From the NCBI GenBank assembly GCA_964584805.1, contig CAZPAY010000008.1, forward strand, positions 23,872 to 87,871: a stretch of 64,000 nt of DNA, read 5' to 3'. Position 1 is the first letter of the stretch. Every line of letters starts with the position of its first letter. The position numbers and the translations under genes are program-made. Source of the DNA: JABHIE01 sp964584805. GTDB taxonomy: Bacteria > Planctomycetota > UBA1135. A model generated the notes under the pieces. The model was not told where the DNA came from, searched no databases, and worked only from the letters and a program-made list of their open reading frames with translations. Of the stretch, positions 16,383 through 26,008 are shown in pieces.

Positions 16383-17192
16383 ATGCCTAGCCTCACTCCA
16401 ACTGTTCGAAATATTCTCATCCTGTGGGTGGGGCTCTGGCTCATTTCTTATGTTGCGTGGATTGGCGAAGTGCCGCTCACGGAATACCTGTCATTCAATC
16501 CCGCTGCATTGGCACGATTCGAGTTTCGAGGGTTTTTAGGGCTCGTCACCTATGGCTTTGTCCACGAGCGCGGGTTCCTTCACTTGCTCTTCAATGCTTG
16601 GATGTTTGCTCTGTTCGCACCTGAAGCAGAGCGACTACTCGGCTTGATTCGATTCAGGAAAATGCTGCTTTTAGCCTTATTTTTCGGTGCCATGGTTCAT
16701 TTCCTGCTCGGATTTTTTTGGCTCCCTTTTGCCTCAATCGTGCTCGGTGGCTCAGGCATGGTCATGGCTGTCCTTGCTCTGAATGCCGCTGCAACCCCGC
16801 GACTCACTTTGCGCCTGCTCGTTATTGATGTGCCGCTGCACTTGCTCTTCCTCGTGCTTGTCGGCATGGACGCCCTCCAATTCATCGCGACTTTGGCCGG
16901 GAAACAGATTTCGGTCGCTGCCGATGTTCATCTTGTTGGTGCCGCGATTGGGTATTTCACTTGGAAGTTCTCTGGCGCAACCTCGTTTGGTCGTTCTCAT
17001 AAAAAGGGCTTGTGGGATTCCTTGGCTCAATACCTATCTTTCTGGGCACGCCAAGCAAGGCCCCGTGATTCTGCAAAGGATGAAGCCGAATTGGATCGCA
17101 TTTTGGACAAGATTCACGAGCACGGAATGCCGAGCCTTTCCGCCAAGGAACGCCGTTTTCTTCAACGCCGCTCTAAGCGTCCGCCGCGTTAA
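16383..17192 (+). CDS. Rhomboid-family intramembrane serine protease
   Basis: 269 residues with six or so membrane helices. The catalytic serine sits in VLGGSGMVMAVLAL and the histidine in DVHLVGAAIGY; the oxyanion-supporting HLLFNAWMFALF (H-x-x-x-N) is also present, so the enzyme is predicted to be active. After the membrane part a cytoplasmic basic tail of about 70 residues ends in KERRFLQRRSKRPPR, like the short acidic-basic tail found in many bacterial rhomboids. It lies 9 bases upstream of an exported unknown protein, which may be co-transcribed. Confidence 0.88.
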   Translation: MPSLTPTVRNILILWVGLWLISYVAWIGEVPLTEYLSFNPAALARFEFRGFLGLVTYGFVHERGFLHLLFNAWMFALFAPEAERLLGLIRFRKMLLLALFFGAMVHFLLGFFWLPFASIVLGGSGMVMAVLALNAAATPRLTLRLLVIDVPLHLLFLVLVGMDALQFIATLAGKQISVAADVHLVGAAIGYFTWKFSGATSFGRSHKKGLWDSLAQYLSFWARQARPRDSAKDEAELDRILDKIHEHGMPSLSAKERRFLQRRSKRPPR

Positions 17193-17201
17193 ACTTCGGC
17201 C

Positions 17202-19220
17202 ATGTTGACCGGCCTCTTCCTTGCTGTCGCTCTTCTGATTTGCCCTCCCCAGGACACGGACAGGAGCACCTTTCTCGCCTCATGGGATATTGCCCAAAAA
17301 ACGGAGGACACTGCCGCTTTAAGCAAATTACTGCGCAAGAATCGTGAACTTGCTATCCAGATTTTTCTGGAGCGTGCGCCCCAGCGCCTTGACCGCGACA
17401 TCGAAGCCTTCGATATTTGGGTTGATGAGTTTGTCGATGTCTGGGCCGAGGCTTATCACACCGATTTTCCAGAGCGTTACGACGCATATTTGCAACGGCT
17501 TACGCCTCGTCAGCGTTTTAATCGATTGTCGCTGACAACAGAGACATATGTCCAAGTTTGGGCTTTGTATAACAAAGCTTTTGAAAGCAGAGCCGCAAAC
17601 GACTGGAGCATTTTTCACCTTGCCGGCGACAGCCTCCTTGAAGCGTGCGATTCGATTGGCGAAACTTATTTTGCGGCAAAGATTTCGATGCTCATGGGCT
17701 ATGGTCATCTCCCTACTTACAATGCCGACGCAGGTACGCACGAAGAGGCTCTTCGCTATATCGATAGGGCAGTAAAGGCTAGGGAAAAGCTTGGCTACAC
17801 ACAAGATGGCGAATATGCCGATCTCGTGAAATTGGTCACCGAGCTTACTGCGATATTAGGTGGCCTCGTTGTGGCCACCGATGGCGAGCCTGCATCTGGT
17901 TCGGCTCTTGGGGCAATCCCAGCGGTAGAAGGCGCCGAATGGGCGGCAAGTCCGCTATCTCACTTCGTTCCGAAAAAGCCCGAGAAAATTCGACACGCGT
18001 GCGACCTTGCGGATGCGCACAGGCTTTCGTGGCGTCGCATGTCTGCGGGCCCGCTAGAAAAAGACCCCGTTGCTCTTGCGCAGGATTTCTTAAAACCTCC
18101 CGTATTCATTGTTCGCAATGGGCTGAACAAGTTTGCCCTTAAGTGCGGGGATCATGTGTCAAAAGAGTTTTCTCTTCAACCTAGACCAATCAAGGTCAGT
18201 GTCGACCGCACTTTAAGCCCCGGGAACACCCGCCCGTTTACGATTTGGATTGCAACGGGCGATTCCAAGGAGTCTCTCTACATGAGTGAGGCGAATCTAG
18301 CTCCCAACGAATACGGCGCACCTCTTTTTTGGCGTGTCATCGACGCTGTCGAGAGTGACAATCCTCACGGCAAGGTTACTTTATTTGACCTGGACTGCAA
18401 TGGTGAATTTGGCGGTGAGGCACCCGGCTTTGACCCCTTCGGCTCTTGGGGACTCCTCCCTGATATTAAGGCACTCTATCGTTCGGATTCAATGCAGCTA
18501 GGAAAAGGTAACCAGGCAATGCCTTGGTCCCGATGGCTTTCTGACTCAAAAGGCAATTGGTTCGAAATTAAGATTGATGATTATGCTCTAGCGCGTGAGA
18601 TTCAGTTGCTCCCAATGGCTCCAGTGCTGGGATCTTTGAAGTATTCCTTGAAGGGGGTAAAAAAGTTGTCCCTGCAAAGCCTGGTCGTTGAATCCACAAC
18701 CGCTTCCACCAAGGGCCTGGTGCTGGATCTCGTGGCCTTGGGTAAAAAGTCGGTTGACATCCCTGTGGGCGAGTATCGTTTTGTCCAGGGTCGTATGACG
18801 GATAAGAAGGGCGGAGAAGTCCTCATCTTTCCGCCGACCAAGGGTTTTACTTTTAATATTACGGAAGGGCAAGAAACCACTATTGCTTTCGGCGCTCCCT
18901 TTAATTTTGCGGCCTCGGTGATTACTGAAGAAAATTTTGCGACTGTCTCCGGACCTAGTTTGCACATCGTCGGCAAATCTGGCGAACGCTATGCGCGGTT
19001 TGTTGGCTCACCACTCCATGGTGTCGAAGTCAGCGCAAAGGGCGCAAAGGATTCAAAGATGAGCCCTCCAACAGGCATTGAGATTTACAATCTCTGGAAT
19101 TTGCTTTATTACCCTCAAGATGGAGTGTTGCAGTTTTCAAAGCCGCCCAGCAGCCCTAAAATCCGTCTCTTTCTGAAGAAGCATCCTTGGTTTGGGAAGC
19201 TCGACACCACACTACCTTAA
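17202..19220 (+). CDS. Unknown exported protein of 672 residues
   Basis: Not recognised. A short hydrophobic start (MLTGLFLAVALLICPPQD) suggests a signal peptide with cleavage near residue 15-20. An alpha-helical first third (to about 230) is followed by a beta-rich remainder. That part contains an acidic motif DLDCNGEFGGEAPGFDPFGS near residues 397-416, reminiscent of a calcium-binding loop, with more strands to the end (FVQGRMTDKKGGEVLIFPPT). It lies between the rhomboid gene (9-base gap) and serS (6-base gap), so it may belong to one transcript. No enzymatic motif was identified. Confidence 0.65.
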   Translation: MLTGLFLAVALLICPPQDTDRSTFLASWDIAQKTEDTAALSKLLRKNRELAIQIFLERAPQRLDRDIEAFDIWVDEFVDVWAEAYHTDFPERYDAYLQRLTPRQRFNRLSLTTETYVQVWALYNKAFESRAANDWSIFHLAGDSLLEACDSIGETYFAAKISMLMGYGHLPTYNADAGTHEEALRYIDRAVKAREKLGYTQDGEYADLVKLVTELTAILGGLVVATDGEPASGSALGAIPAVEGAEWAASPLSHFVPKKPEKIRHACDLADAHRLSWRRMSAGPLEKDPVALAQDFLKPPVFIVRNGLNKFALKCGDHVSKEFSLQPRPIKVSVDRTLSPGNTRPFTIWIATGDSKESLYMSEANLAPNEYGAPLFWRVIDAVESDNPHGKVTLFDLDCNGEFGGEAPGFDPFGSWGLLPDIKALYRSDSMQLGKGNQAMPWSRWLSDSKGNWFEIKIDDYALAREIQLLPMAPVLGSLKYSLKGVKKLSLQSLVVESTTASTKGLVLDLVALGKKSVDIPVGEYRFVQGRMTDKKGGEVLIFPPTKGFTFNITEGQETTIAFGAPFNFAASVITEENFATVSGPSLHIVGKSGERYARFVGSPLHGVEVSAKGAKDSKMSPPTGIEIYNLWNLLYYPQDGVLQFSKPPSSPKIRLFLKKHPWFGKLDTTLP

Positions 19221-19226
19221 AGAATC

Positions 19227-20492
19227 ATGCTTGACCGTAAATGGGCTCGTGAGCACGCAGACGAGCTTCGTCGCGCAGCTGACATCAAGCGTATCGGCGT
19301 TGATGTCGATGCGTATTTCATAGCCGATGAGGCTCACCGTTCCTTGCTGCAGCAAGTCGAAACTCTTCGAGGCGAATTGAAAGCTGTCTCCAAAGAACTG
19401 GGAAAGATGTCGCCAGATGAACGGGCGGGTGCATTGGATGCGCAAAAGTCCCAGAAAGTTAAGCTCAAAGATCTTGAGGCCCAGGAAGCGGAAGCCAAGA
19501 CAGCGTTTGATGGCCTTGCTGCGCTTTTGCCGATGCCGCCTGCGGAAGATGTTCCCGTTGGAAAAGACGACACAGAGAATGTCGAACTTACCCGCGTTGG
19601 GGAACTGCCCGAATTTGATTTTGAGCCCCTTGGTCATGTTGAGCTCGGAGAGAAGCACGGGATGATTGACATTCCTAGGGGCGTCGCCTTAGGGGGTTCA
19701 CGAAACTACTTGTTGTTCGGCGACGGTGCTTTGCTTGAGCGAGCTGTCATGCAGTTGGCGGCAGACCATATGCAGGCGCGCGATTTCGAACTGGTCTCTG
19801 TACCTACTCTTGTTCTACCTAAGTGCATGGAAGGCACGGGCTATTTTCCTGGCGGTGAGGATCAGGCCTATATGTGTGAGCGCGATGACTTGGCGCTGGT
19901 TGGTACTTCTGAAGTACCCTTGACTTCGATTCATGCGGGTGAAGTACTAGATGCAGAGCGAGTTCCTTTAAGGCGTATTGCCATTTCCCCTTGTTACCGG
20001 CGCGAGGCGGGCACTTACGGGAAAGATACTAAGGGTTTGTATCGAGTGCATCAGTTTTGGAAATGTGAGCAGGTTGTGATTGGCCCTGCGGATGAGGCAT
20101 GGTCGCTGGCTGAGCATAAGCGTATGCTCGCGCACGCAACCGACTTCATGGAATTGCTTGAGTTACCCTTTCGCGTCGTGAATGTATGCTCTGGCGATTT
20201 AGGCCAAGGCCAAGTGCAAAAGTTTGATATCGAAACATGGATGCCCAGTCGAGATTCATACGGCGAGACTCATTCGGCTTCACGCTTTCATGACTTTCAG
20301 TCGCGCCGTCTGAATTTGCGCTATCGCAATAAAGAAGGCAAACCGGTTTTTTGCCACACGCTCAACAATACAGTCATTGCCTCTCCTCGTGTGTTGATCG
20401 CGCTAATTGAAAATCATCAGCAAGCCGATGGCAGCATTCGCATCCCCAAGGCCTTGCAGCCGTATATGGGCGGGCGAGAAAAAATCGGTTAA
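19227..20492 (+). CDS. serS: Seryl-tRNA synthetase
   Basis: Class II aminoacyl-tRNA synthetase, 421 residues. The N-terminal antiparallel coiled-coil arm (about residues 30-100) binds the long variable arm of tRNA-Ser. Motif 2 is visible as ISPCYRREAGTYGKDTKGLYRVHQF in two halves, and motif 3 as NNTVIASPRVLIALIENHQ. TSEVPLTS is the serine-binding block. The stop codon shares TTAA with the stop of convergent gspJ. Confidence 0.97.
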   Translation: MLDRKWAREHADELRRAADIKRIGVDVDAYFIADEAHRSLLQQVETLRGELKAVSKELGKMSPDERAGALDAQKSQKVKLKDLEAQEAEAKTAFDGLAALLPMPPAEDVPVGKDDTENVELTRVGELPEFDFEPLGHVELGEKHGMIDIPRGVALGGSRNYLLFGDGALLERAVMQLAADHMQARDFELVSVPTLVLPKCMEGTGYFPGGEDQAYMCERDDLALVGTSEVPLTSIHAGEVLDAERVPLRRIAISPCYRREAGTYGKDTKGLYRVHQFWKCEQVVIGPADEAWSLAEHKRMLAHATDFMELLELPFRVVNVCSGDLGQGQVQKFDIETWMPSRDSYGETHSASRFHDFQSRRLNLRYRNKEGKPVFCHTLNNTVIASPRVLIALIENHQQADGSIRIPKALQPYMGGREKIG

Positions 20493-21454
20493 CGGCCGCT
20501 GCCCGATTTGCTGCGCGGGTTTTCGCTGCGTGTACCGTCACGCTCGCCTGCGCCGCGGCGCTCGTTACTTCCCGAGCCGCGTTCGCCGCCGCCACGCCCG
20601 AAACCGCTCATGCCACCGCCGCTTGTCGTAACGGTGCCTACATCAGGAGAGGAATTGGGGTCGCCGTCGAGCGTTTCGTCAGTTTCCGATTCAGGGTTAG
20701 AATTTGGCTCTCCGGTAAGGGTTGGGTGCAATCGATTCCGGAAGACCCACCGAGTGGCATCTGGGATGATGAACCAATCATCAAAAGCCAAGCGAGAGCG
20801 GTTTGCACCAAGAATGCCTAGACTTTCCAAGCTGCGGCGAGGCTGCACTTCAATTTCGAGCATTAACTCGATTGCATAGGGGAGCGCTTCACGCTCTTCT
20901 GAATCCCAGTCTTCCTCCCAATTGGGATCGTATGCCGGCTCCTCGTAATAGCGAATGTCAAAGTGAATCACTCGATCATACATCAGGGAAAAATTCCCAT
21001 CTTGGAAGGGCTCGTCGTCAAAAAGAAAGTCCTCTCGGCGGTATAACTCCAAAAATTCAGGATATCGCGGGTGGGGGCGCAGCATATAGCCAACCTCTAC
21101 CAGAGGCGCATGCAGGAATCGGTCACTTCGCCAGTCTTTTGTCGCCCAAACGGCCTTTTTGCGGGCCAAGAAATCAATTCGATCTGCATCGGCGCCCCCT
21201 TGAATAGAATTGACACCCTTGAGCACACGATAGTTTTCTGCGTCCCGAACAGCAATCGCAGCAATGTCATTACGGAAGTGCTCTAAGATGCGTGGCCCCG
21301 CATTTTCCGTTTCAACAATATTATGGATAGCATCAACGGCGCGCTGTGTGTAATCCAGCGAGCCCAAAACCGCAGTCATAATCATGGCACTAATCGCCAT
21401 AGCAATCATGACTTCCATTAAGGTGAATCCGGAAACTTGCGAATGCTTCATCAT
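20489..21454 (-). CDS. gspJ: Type II secretion minor pseudopilin GspJ with an Arg/Gly/Ser-rich tail
   Basis: Prepilin-type protein: a short leader ending in SG, then FTLMEVMIAMAISAMIMTAV, with Glu 5 of the mature part as expected. The globular part resembles GspJ, and the gene is last in a D-E-F-G-H-I-J order. 321 residues is much longer than the usual 200 or so. From about residue 270 on the chain is low-complexity, rich in Gly, Ser, Arg, Asn and Glu (for example GGGMSGFGRGGGERGSGS). The start overlaps gspI by four bases (ATGA). The gene shares its stop with serS. Confidence 0.85.
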   Translation of the reverse strand: MMKHSQVSGFTLMEVMIAMAISAMIMTAVLGSLDYTQRAVDAIHNIVETENAGPRILEHFRNDIAAIAVRDAENYRVLKGVNSIQGGADADRIDFLARKKAVWATKDWRSDRFLHAPLVEVGYMLRPHPRYPEFLELYRREDFLFDDEPFQDGNFSLMYDRVIHFDIRYYEEPAYDPNWEEDWDSEEREALPYAIELMLEIEVQPRRSLESLGILGANRSRLAFDDWFIIPDATRWVFRNRLHPTLTGEPNSNPESETDETLDGDPNSSPDVGTVTTSGGGMSGFGRGGGERGSGSNERRGAGERDGTRSENPRSKSGSGR

Positions 21455-21984
21455 TCTATGCCCTCAGACTGGGTGCTTCCCCAGGCTTTGCGCCAGGCTT
21501 CAAAATCTTGGTAGACTGCCCAGGAAGGCAGCAGGTTTTCTAGAGTGAAGGAGCGCTGGTCGCCTGTCCAACCTTCCCAGGAAACGGTAACGAAAACGCG
21601 CGTGAATTCGGGGCGCTCCGCCTCATCTAGATCTTCATAGGACTTTTCCTTTAAATCTCGCCAGATGTCTTCCGCCTCGGATGAGGCTTGGTTGCCGGAG
21701 AACGAGCTTCCGTCTCCAATCCCGATGACCCAGAGCAAATGGCTCTCACCGGCTTCGGAAAAATCTCCTTGCATCCCATCGAATAGATCGGGAATGCGAG
21801 CGGCCTCAATTTGGTGCATCATTCGTGCGCCTAGTCGAGAAGCCAAAGCAAGTGACCGAGAATTAGCCGCACGAGCAATGGCAGAGTCACGCAACTGCAA
21901 CATGGTCACAAGCGTGACGGCCAAGAGCATCAAAGCCGCCATGACTTCGATGAGGGTGAAGCCTGCCTGTCGTTTAGAAGTCAC
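21451..21984 (-). CDS. gspI: Type II secretion minor pseudopilin GspI
   Basis: About 177 residues from a GTG at 21984 that gives the leader VTSKRQAG before FTLIEVMAALMLLAVTLVTML, a normal prepilin leader length. The alternative upstream ATG at 22038 would give an atypical 26-residue leader and overlap gspH by 65 bases. The mature part begins with Phe and has Glu 5 for pilus assembly. It overlaps gspH by 11 bases and gspJ by 4. Confidence 0.83.
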   Translation of the reverse strand: MTSKRQAGFTLIEVMAALMLLAVTLVTMLQLRDSAIARAANSRSLALASRLGARMMHQIEAARIPDLFDGMQGDFSEAGESHLLWVIGIGDGSSFSGNQASSEAEDIWRDLKEKSYEDLDEAERPEFTRVFVTVSWEGWTGDQRSFTLENLLPSWAVYQDFEAWRKAWGSTQSEGIE

Positions 21985-22531
21985 TTTCAGACACCACAGT
22001 CGGATGGATTTCACCGGAAAAAACGGTGGACAGGCCATTTAGGCCAAGGATGCGAACCGTTATATCGTATTGCTCGCCCGCGGTGTGGCTGAGATGCACA
22101 TATAAATCGCTCGTGGCGCCAGTTTGGTTGAATGCGATTTTGACCAGCCCTTGATTAATGGCCATCCCTTTGCCGTCGACGATAGATTTGAATTCAAGCC
22201 CAGTTTCAAGATGGTCCCAACCCAAATCGCTGCGGTCTTCTGTTTTGTGAGCCACTTTGCCCTCATCATCAAAAGGGGTTTTTACCGCCCAGCCATGCTC
22301 GTCGATGTTTATCCAGACTTCGTAAACCCGGCCGTGTGAAACGGCGTATGTGCGAGCCAAGTCGAGGGAACTTATCAAGGAGCGGGCTGCGGCATCCGCT
22401 GCCGAAGAGGGGAGTAATCGGTCAAGCTTGACCACCGCTGCGGCGATCATGCTGGCCACAATAAGAACCACAACCGAGATTTCGATAAGCGTGAAACCTC
22501 GGTTTGCCGCACGAGGGCGGCGGGGAATCAT
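21974..22531 (-). CDS. gspH: Type II secretion minor pseudopilin GspH
   Basis: 185 residues with a basic leader (MIPRRPRAANRG) before FTLIEISVVVLIVASMIAAAV. The globular part has the GspH-like segment SLISSLDLARTYAVSHGRVYEVWIN. It starts on the base directly after the gspG stop. Named by position and by this segment, which is weaker than the GspG identification. Confidence 0.8.
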   Translation of the reverse strand: MIPRRPRAANRGFTLIEISVVVLIVASMIAAAVVKLDRLLPSSAADAAARSLISSLDLARTYAVSHGRVYEVWINIDEHGWAVKTPFDDEGKVAHKTEDRSDLGWDHLETGLEFKSIVDGKGMAINQGLVKIAFNQTGATSDLYVHLSHTAGEQYDITVRILGLNGLSTVFSGEIHPTVVSESDF

Positions 22532-22963
22532 CTAGTTCACTTCTCGGATTGTGAGATTAGTGATATCAGCATCTTCGCCTTCGCCTCCAGGGCTCATGTC
22601 AGCGCCATAAGAACCGATTTCCATAGGCTGGCCACCAGACTGTGGGTTGTAGAAGTATTCGTTACCCCATGGGTCAAGCGGCATCACATTGCCTTCAATA
22701 TAACTTTCGCCGGAATCATCGGCTTCGGCCAAAATGTCGAGAGAATCAGGGAAGCGGCGATTATCCATCTTGTACATTTTTACGGCTTGTTGCAGCGCCG
22801 AAATGTCAGCTTTGCATTTGGTGACATTGCTTTTCCCAAGGGCGCGCATTACGTTAGGGCCAACTAAAGTGGCGAGCATACCGATAATTAAGACGACCAC
22901 CATGATCTCAATCAAGGTGAAGCCCGCGTTGCGGCGATGTTTCTTATTCTGTTTTTGTTGCAT
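22532..22963 (-). CDS. gspG: Type II secretion major pseudopilin GspG
   Basis: 143 residues, the normal size. A basic leader ends at NAG before FTLIEIMVVVLIIGMLATLV. The family-specific tail is complete: DISALQQAVKMYKMDNRRFP, then PLDPWGNEYFYNPQ and a closing GSYGADMSPGGEGEDADI block, which carries the calcium-binding Asp residues. It forms the shaft of the periplasmic pseudopilus that pushes folded substrates through the GspD secretin. Confidence 0.95.
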   Translation of the reverse strand: MQQKQNKKHRRNAGFTLIEIMVVVLIIGMLATLVGPNVMRALGKSNVTKCKADISALQQAVKMYKMDNRRFPDSLDILAEADDSGESYIEGNVMPLDPWGNEYFYNPQSGGQPMEIGSYGADMSPGGEGEDADITNLTIREVN

Positions 22964-22975
22964 GGTAGGTTCGGC

Positions 22976-24277
22976 TTAACCGATGGATTGAGACATTTGA
23001 AGGATGGGCCAGAGAATGGCTAGGATGATGAAGCCAACAAGAATCGCCAAGAAGACAATCAACAAAGGTTCGATGAGCGATGTGAATTTTTGCGTCGCGA
23101 TGTCAACCTCTTCTTGGTAGGACTCACCGACTTGCTCCATCATGCGGTCAAGCTCGCCAGATTGCTCACCGACGGCGATCATGTAGCCCACAAGCGGGGG
23201 GAAGACGTCAGATTCTTTCAGCGGTGTTGCAATATCCGCACCTTCCAGAATTTTTTCGCGGACATCGTCGATTGTGTTCTCAAGCAAGCGATTGCCCAAA
23301 ACCGTGCGCGTGACCTCAAGGCAGCGAACAACGGACACGCCTGATCCAAGCAAAGTCGCAAAGGTTTGAGAAAAACGCGAAATGGCCTGCTTGGCTATCA
23401 AATCGCCGAAAACAGGCAATTTTAAGATTTTTCGGTCAATGGCTAAGCGACCCTTAGCGGATGAGTAATACAGGTTAAAACTGAAACTCGCAAGAATAAT
23501 AAGCATCATGATGGCCCACCAATAAGCGACCAAGAAACCAGATGCGGAATCAAGCATGCGCGTCGGAAGTGGCAGCTCCTGGCCACGCCCTGCAAGCATC
23601 GCTGTAATCTTGGGGACAACGGCCACAAGTAAAATGGCGACCACGCCTAGGCCAATGACCAACATGACAATGGGGTAGGTCATTGCAGCCTGCACTTTAT
23701 TGCGCACTCGCGTCTGCTCTTGAATGAAAGTGGCTAACCGCTCAAGTACTTCATCAAGATGCCCGGCGGCTTCACCAGATTTCACCATCGAGACATAGAG
23801 CTCATTAAACCAATCTGGGTGAGCAGCCAATGCATCTGCTGTAGGCGTGCCTTGCGAAATTTTCTCCCGTACATCGCGTAAGACCATTTCCAGCTGGCGG
23901 TTTTCGCATTGCTCAATGATCGCACGGAGAGCTTCCGTAATGGGAATGCCGGCTTTGACGAGAGTTGCCATTTGACGGGTAAAGGTACTCACTAAGTCGA
24001 GTCGCTTTTGCGTCTGTTTGCCACCCTTGCGACCACGCGCTGCTTCGACGCGCTCCCGTAAAGCATTTGCTCGTTTTGAAACGGCAGAAGTCTTATCCGC
24101 TTTCTTCCCCTTAACCTTGCCTTTTGACTTCTTCTTTTTACCGACCTCAGCTACACCCGTGACCAACTTATGGTCGCGTTTTAGTTTAAGTCGAGCTTCT
24201 CGCGGTGAATCAGCATCGATTACGCCAGAGGCTTTTTTGCCTTTCGCGTCGAAGCCTTTCCATTCGTATACAGGCAC
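22976..24277 (-). CDS. gspF: Type II secretion inner-membrane platform protein GspF
   Basis: 433 residues with two repeated T2SSF domains. The first half has STFTRQMATLVKAGIPITEAL, the second RFSQTFATLLGSGVSVVRCLE, and three membrane helices lie near residues 200-225, 255-275 and 405-428. The start is GTG giving VPVYEWKGFDAKGK. A Lys/Arg-rich insertion (VGKKKKSKGKVKGKKADK, about residues 45-62) between the N-terminal beta part and the first domain is longer and more basic than usual. It lies between gspE (12-base gap) and gspG (12-base gap). Confidence 0.94.
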   Translation of the reverse strand: MPVYEWKGFDAKGKKASGVIDADSPREARLKLKRDHKLVTGVAEVGKKKKSKGKVKGKKADKTSAVSKRANALRERVEAARGRKGGKQTQKRLDLVSTFTRQMATLVKAGIPITEALRAIIEQCENRQLEMVLRDVREKISQGTPTADALAAHPDWFNELYVSMVKSGEAAGHLDEVLERLATFIQEQTRVRNKVQAAMTYPIVMLVIGLGVVAILLVAVVPKITAMLAGRGQELPLPTRMLDSASGFLVAYWWAIMMLIILASFSFNLYYSSAKGRLAIDRKILKLPVFGDLIAKQAISRFSQTFATLLGSGVSVVRCLEVTRTVLGNRLLENTIDDVREKILEGADIATPLKESDVFPPLVGYMIAVGEQSGELDRMMEQVGESYQEEVDIATQKFTSLIEPLLIVFLAILVGFIILAILWPILQMSQSIG

Positions 24278-24289
24278 AGCTTGCTGGGG

Positions 24290-26008
24290 CTAGATGACGT
24301 CGAGTTGAGTCACGCGGACAATCTCGTCGAGGCTAGTTTGGCCTGCAACGACCTTGCGAAGGCCATCTTGGCGCAAAGTTCGCATGCCGGCATCTTGGAT
24401 TGCTGCGCGTTTGAGTTGAGTCGCTGTTGCTTGTTCGGTGACAAGAGAGCGAATTTCCTCACTCATCGGCAACATCTCGTAAATCGCAGTACGGCCTTGA
24501 TAACCCGACTGGAAACAATCATCACAGCCAAGGGATTGAGCCATTTTGCCGTCTCTCAGTTCGGCAGGGTCGAGGCCGACTTCACGCATATGGGCCAACT
24601 GTTCTTCGCTAGGAGCAACCCACTCATGGCAGTTTTTGCAGAGTGTACGGACCAACCGTTGCGCAACAATCAGAACCAAAGAACTGGAGACCAGATACGG
24701 TTCAAGACCCAAGTCGATCAGGCGTGTAATCGTGCTAGGTGCATCATTGGTATGAACGGTGGAGAAGACTAAGTGCCCCGTAATCGCCGCACGAATCGCA
24801 ATCTCAGCCGTTTCAAGGTCACGAATTTCACCGACCATCATGACATCAGGGTCTTGACGCAAGAAGGAGCGCAGCCCCGCTGAAAAGGTAAGACCCTTTT
24901 TCGTATTCACCTGCACTTGGCTCACTGAGTCAAGGGCATACTCGACCGGATCTTCAATCGTCAGGATGTTTTTGTCGCCCGTGCTAATCGTGCTGAGCGA
25001 AGTGTAAAGCGTGGTCGTTTTGCCTGAACCCGTTGGCCCAGTAACCAAAATGATTCCGTGGGGGTAGCGGATGTACTGCTCAATGATTTTGCGGTGATGG
25101 TCGTCGAGACCGATTTCTTCAAGCCCCAGAACATTAGCGGTCTTGTCGAGCAAACGCATCACAACACGCTCGCCAGTTGATGTCGGCACAATGGAGATTC
25201 GCACATCAACCTCGCCATCGCCAATACGGATACTCGCACGACCATCTTGCGGCATGCGACGCTCTGCAATGTCCATTTGCCCCATCACTTTGACACGAGA
25301 GACAATTGCGTCTTGTGCGGTCTTAGGGACGGCCTCCATGTCATAAAGAATGCCGTCAATTCGGAAGCGCACTTGCATGCGGTCAGCGTAAGGCTGAAAG
25401 TGGACATCACTTGCGCGCAATTTCAACGCCTGGAACAAGACCGAATTCACCAACTTGATGATGGGGGCCTTGTTGGCTACATCCAGAAGGTCTTCGGATT
25501 CTTCAATTGCCGCGGCCAAGCCCTCGATGTCGGTCGAACTTAAATCATCAAGTGCTTCATCTACGCCATCGGCTTTGTGGCGGTAGGCGCGGTTAATGAG
25601 GTCGGTAACCTCGGCGCGTGGGGCGAGGACGAACTCAACCGGCATGGGCAGCATCGCGAGCAAATCACTTTGCGGATGTAAATCAACGGGGTGAGCCGCA
25701 GCGACCAAAATCGTGCCGCTATCCGTCAGGCCAAACCCAGCAAAATCATGGGCGCGGGCAAAGGCCATCGGCACCATATCCACAAACTCTTTCGGCACGC
25801 GAATGCCCTCGAAAGATTCGCGGAATTCTAAATCTAAATCTTCGGCAAAGGCGCGCAAGATCGCGGACTCATCAACGCCCCGTGTGAGCATGACGCGGTC
25901 AAAAGTCTGCCCCGTGCCGATCGCTTGATCCCTCAGCTTTTTAAGCTCAGTATCTTCGAGGCCTGTTTCGCGGCCTAAAAGGCCAATGAGGTCCAAGGTG
26001 AGTGTCAC
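24290..26008 (-). CDS. gspE: Type II secretion assembly ATPase GspE
   Basis: Cytoplasmic hexameric ATPase that drives pseudopilus assembly. 572 residues: two N-terminal N1/N2-like regions to about 150, then the RecA-like domain with Walker A GPTGSGKTTTLYTSL, the Asp box and Walker B in DPDVMMVGEIRDLETAEIA, and the His box GHLVFSTVHTNDA. A zinc-binding tetracysteine set CKNC and CDDC is present, as in GspE/PilB. The GTG start overlaps the last base of the gspD stop. Confidence 0.95.
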   Translation of the reverse strand: MTLTLDLIGLLGRETGLEDTELKKLRDQAIGTGQTFDRVMLTRGVDESAILRAFAEDLDLEFRESFEGIRVPKEFVDMVPMAFARAHDFAGFGLTDSGTILVAAAHPVDLHPQSDLLAMLPMPVEFVLAPRAEVTDLINRAYRHKADGVDEALDDLSSTDIEGLAAAIEESEDLLDVANKAPIIKLVNSVLFQALKLRASDVHFQPYADRMQVRFRIDGILYDMEAVPKTAQDAIVSRVKVMGQMDIAERRMPQDGRASIRIGDGEVDVRISIVPTSTGERVVMRLLDKTANVLGLEEIGLDDHHRKIIEQYIRYPHGIILVTGPTGSGKTTTLYTSLSTISTGDKNILTIEDPVEYALDSVSQVQVNTKKGLTFSAGLRSFLRQDPDVMMVGEIRDLETAEIAIRAAITGHLVFSTVHTNDAPSTITRLIDLGLEPYLVSSSLVLIVAQRLVRTLCKNCHEWVAPSEEQLAHMREVGLDPAELRDGKMAQSLGCDDCFQSGYQGRTAIYEMLPMSEEIRSLVTEQATATQLKRAAIQDAGMRTLRQDGLRKVVAGQTSLDEIVRVTQLDVI

